A DNA stretch of 17,041 nucleotides, taken from positions 1 through 17,041 of the forward strand of contig JAEZMB010000164.1 in NCBI GenBank assembly GCA_023435825.1, given 5' to 3'. The DNA comes from Pseudomonadota bacterium (GTDB taxonomy: Bacteria; Desulfobacterota; Desulfovibrionia; Desulfovibrionales; Desulfovibrionaceae). Shown piece by piece: positions 14,650 through 17,041 of the stretch. How positions within the stretch are numbered: position 1 is the stretch's first letter; every line of letters starts with the position of its first letter. The position numbers were made by a program, and so were the translations under genes. The notes under the pieces were generated by a model. It made no database searches. It was not told the origin of the DNA and saw nothing but the letters and a program-made list of their open reading frames with translations.

Positions 14650-17041
14650 ATGCTCAGGACGTTTATGCAGTTTTCGCCGCGCTTCGAACAGCGTTTCATC
14701 CCCGAGGGAGCCGCCGCTCCCGTTGCCCAGGCTCCGCAACTGCTGCGGGGCAAACGCCGGGCCCAGGTGGCCGGCCATATGGGCATTGGCGGGGCCCTTG
14801 GGGTCGTTTTGCTCGAAATCCAGGATTTTTCCCTGATGCGACGCCTGGTCCGCCCGGAGGTCGCCGAAGCCTTGGGCGATGCCCTGGAGCGCGAGGTCCG
14901 GGCCGTGGCCTCGGCCCGTTTGTCGGCGCTGCCGGTCTGCCTGGTCGAACGCCTGGACCCTGGCCGGGCGCTCCTGGTTGTCGGCGGCAACGGGGCGGCG
15001 CTCGACGCTCTGGAACGCACCACGGCGGGACTGCGCCTGGAGGTGCGGGGCCGGCTTCGGGTCGAGGCCATGCGCCTGACCGGCCAGGAGATGGAGCTGC
15101 GCGGCGGCGCGGCCCTGGTGCTCGGCGGGGCGGGCGGCCTGGACATGGCCCTGGCCTCGGCCCTGGCCGAGGCTTCCCGGCTGGCCCGCAGCGAAGCAGG
15201 CAAATGCGCCTCGCCCATGCAGCGCGAGTTCCGCGAGATCCTTGAACTCGGCCGGGTGCGGGCGGTCTACCAGCCCATCGTCAACCTGCGAAGCGGCACG
15301 GTGTTCGCCTGGGAGGCCCTGGCCCGGGGGCCGGCCGACAGCGTCTTTGCCTCGCCGGCCATGCTTTTTGACTTCGCCGAGGAGTCCTCCTCGGTGTTCG
15401 CCCTGGAAAAGGCCTGCCGCGAGGCGGCCATCGGCGGGTTCTCGGCCCGCCAGGAAGGGGCCAGGCTGTTTTGCAACATCCACCCCCGCACCATGCTCGA
15501 CCCGGCGTTTACCCCGGGTGAAACCCGAAAGCTCCTGGACAAGTACGGCATGGAGCCGCGCGACGTGGTGCTGGAGATCACCGAACGCCACAGCGTCAAG
15601 GACTTCAACCTCTTCCACCGCACCCTGGCCCACTACCGCGACGCCGGCTACGGCGTGGCCGTGGACGACGTGGGCACCGGCTATTCCGGCCTGGCCTCCA
15701 TCGCCGAGATCAAGCCCGACTTCATGAAGATCGACATGTCCCTGGTGCGCGGCATCGACGCCAATCCGGTCAAGCGGGCGCTTTTGGAAACCATGCTGGC
15801 CTTTGCCGAAAAAATCGGCTGCCGCATCGTGGCCGAGGGCATCGAGACCGAATCCGAGCTGGCCTGCCTCATCCGCCTGGGCGCGCATTTCGGCCAGGGC
15901 TATTTCCTCGGCCGGCCGGCGACGGTTCCGGCCACGCCGGCCGAGGACGTGCGCCTGGCCATCGTGTCCGGCTCCAACCAGGCCGTGGACGGCCTCAAGT
16001 GCGCCTCGCCCATAAGCGATCTGGCCGAACGGCCGAACCAGGTGCCCCACGACGCCCAGGTTGGCGAGGTCAAACGCTTCTTCGACGCCGACGAGGCGGC
16101 CCAGGCCGTGGTGGTGGTGCGCGACGGCCGCCCCGAGGGCCTCATCATGAGCCACCACCTCGACCGGCTGCTCAGCTCCCAGTACGGGCTGGCCCTGTTC
16201 TCCCATCGCGACGTCAGCCGCGTCATGGACCCCCAATGCCTGGCCGTGGAGTGGGACACGCCCGTGGAAGTGGCCGCCCAGGCGGCCATGGCCCGGGACC
16301 GCGACAAGCTCTACGACCCCATCCTGGTCACCTGCCGGGGCCGGCTCTCGGGCATCGTGTCGGTGCAAAAAATCCTCGACGCCCTGGCCTGCGTCCAGGT
16401 GGAGATGGCCAAGGGGGCCAACCCGCTGACCGGACTGCCCGGCAACGTGGCCATCGAGCGCGAGATCGCCCGCCGCGCCGCCGTGGGGACGCCGGCCTGC
16501 CTGGTCTACGTCGACCTCGACAACTTCAAGGTCTTCAACGACGTCTACGGCTTCCAGAACGGCGACAAGGCCATCCTCATGACCGCCCGCATCCTGGCCG
16601 AGGCTCTGGCCTCCAAGGGCGGCGAGGACGATTTCCTGGGCCATGTCGGCGGCGACGACTTCGTGCTGCTATGCGCCTGCGACACCGTGGAGCCGGTCTG
16701 CCGGGCGGCCATCGAGGCCTTCGCCGCCGCCTCGCCGGCCCTTTACGGCCCCGAAGACCGAGAGCGCGGCTACATCGAAGGCCAGGGCCGCGACGGCCGG
16801 CTGGGGCGTTTTGGCCTGCTCACCGTCTCCATGGGCGTCATCGACTGCGCCTTTGCCGTGCCCGTCACCATGGACGAACTCGGCCAGCGCGCGGCGGCCG
16901 TGAAGAAATTCGCCAAATCGCGCCAGGGCAACTCCCTGGTGCGCGACCGCCGCAACCCCCTGGGCCTGCCCGGCGACCCCAGCGAACGGCGTGTGGCTGG
17001 GGAAGATGAAGGGGGAAAAGAGGGGAAGATGCCTCCGGCGG
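14650..17041 (+). CDS. c-di-GMP turnover protein: degenerate GGDEF, EAL, CBS pair, GGDEF (runs off the right edge)
   Basis: The 797 visible codons contain no stop. Domain order: residues 45-185, a region that looks like a degenerate GGDEF fold without its motif; EAL phosphodiesterase, about 200-445; a CBS pair, about 465-580; and a GGDEF domain, about 585-755, with a charged tail. The EAL catalytic set looks complete: E222 in EALARG, N in CNIHP, E in LEITER, DD in VDDVGTGYS, K in KIDM, E in AEGIET and Q in GQGYFLGRP. The GGDEF domain has DLDNFKVFND and the motif GGDDF (667-671), with Asp in place of the usual Glu. No RxxD inhibitory site precedes it. No membrane helix is seen, so it is cytoplasmic. 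CBS domains usually sense adenylates. The ATG at 14650 has GAGG 5 nt upstream. Net activity, synthesis or hydrolysis, cannot be decided from sequence. Confidence 0.93.
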   Translation, partial: MLRTFMQFSPRFEQRFIPEGAAAPVAQAPQLLRGKRRAQVAGHMGIGGALGVVLLEIQDFSLMRRLVRPEVAEALGDALEREVRAVASARLSALPVCLVERLDPGRALLVVGGNGAALDALERTTAGLRLEVRGRLRVEAMRLTGQEMELRGGAALVLGGAGGLDMALASALAEASRLARSEAGKCASPMQREFREILELGRVRAVYQPIVNLRSGTVFAWEALARGPADSVFASPAMLFDFAEESSSVFALEKACREAAIGGFSARQEGARLFCNIHPRTMLDPAFTPGETRKLLDKYGMEPRDVVLEITERHSVKDFNLFHRTLAHYRDAGYGVAVDDVGTGYSGLASIAEIKPDFMKIDMSLVRGIDANPVKRALLETMLAFAEKIGCRIVAEGIETESELACLIRLGAHFGQGYFLGRPATVPATPAEDVRLAIVSGSNQAVDGLKCASPISDLAERPNQVPHDAQVGEVKRFFDADEAAQAVVVVRDGRPEGLIMSHHLDRLLSSQYGLALFSHRDVSRVMDPQCLAVEWDTPVEVAAQAAMARDRDKLYDPILVTCRGRLSGIVSVQKILDALACVQVEMAKGANPLTGLPGNVAIEREIARRAAVGTPACLVYVDLDNFKVFNDVYGFQNGDKAILMTARILAEALASKGGEDDFLGHVGGDDFVLLCACDTVEPVCRAAIEAFAAASPALYGPEDRERGYIEGQGRDGRLGRFGLLTVSMGVIDCAFAVPVTMDELGQRAAAVKKFAKSRQGNSLVRDRRNPLGLPGDPSERRVAGEDEGGKEGKMPPA

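Noticed and set aside
14458..16644. Upstream continuation of the minus-strand glycosyltransferase frame to 16644, doubling its size
   Set aside because: The extra part is antisense to the EAL/CBS/GGDEF gene, which has clear catalytic motifs. The GT4 protein is complete when started at 14457.

Overview
The window is very GC-rich DNA (strong G/C at third codon positions on both strands). It reads as a strictly respiratory, probably sulfate-reducing deltaproteobacterium of the Desulfovibrionaceae type. That assignment is inference from gene content and style (fused nuoBCD, a long glycosyltransferase cluster, an EAL/CBS/GGDEF protein); no rRNA or other marker is present to prove it. I see no tRNA, rRNA, CRISPR array, insertion sequence or integrase. 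Coding density is high, and the longest gap without a gene is about 190 bp.

Region 1 (1-5602, minus strand) is the front end of a respiratory complex I operon in the order nuoA, nuoBCD (one fused gene), nuoE, nuoF, nuoG. NuoG runs off the left edge, and nuoH onward presumably follows there. Most junctions overlap or nearly touch, so this is one transcript. A candidate sigma70-type promoter and a short leader hairpin lie just upstream of nuoA. Iron-sulfur ligands for N2, N1a, N3, N1b, N4, N5 and N7 are all visible. The NADH pocket of NuoF is not canonical: the FMN-contacting residues are kept, but several residues that bind the adenosine half of NADH are replaced, including the Glu that discriminates against NADPH. 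NuoD also departs from consensus near the quinone site and at its C-terminus. This is the most interesting signal in the window.

Region 2 (5730-12355, minus strand) is a probable surface-polysaccharide or surface-protein operon: an HlyD-type type I secretion adaptor, a Pro/Gly-rich repeat protein with three ChW-like modules and no signal peptide, a GT4-type glycosyltransferase, a TPR-like protein, and a two-domain GT2/GT4 glycosyltransferase. The last three are translationally coupled by short overlaps. No ABC transporter ATPase or TolC-like partner is in the window.

Region 3 (12511-14457, minus strand) is another large glycosyltransferase with a triplicated Trp-rich helical N-terminal region and a GT4 domain. 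It is either the first gene of the Region 2 transcript or a separate unit.

Region 4 (14650 to the right edge, plus strand) is divergently transcribed and encodes a c-di-GMP turnover protein: degenerate GGDEF, intact EAL, a CBS pair, then GGDEF with a GGDDF motif. Its placement back to back with envelope glycosylation and secretion genes suggests, but does not show, c-di-GMP control of the cell surface.
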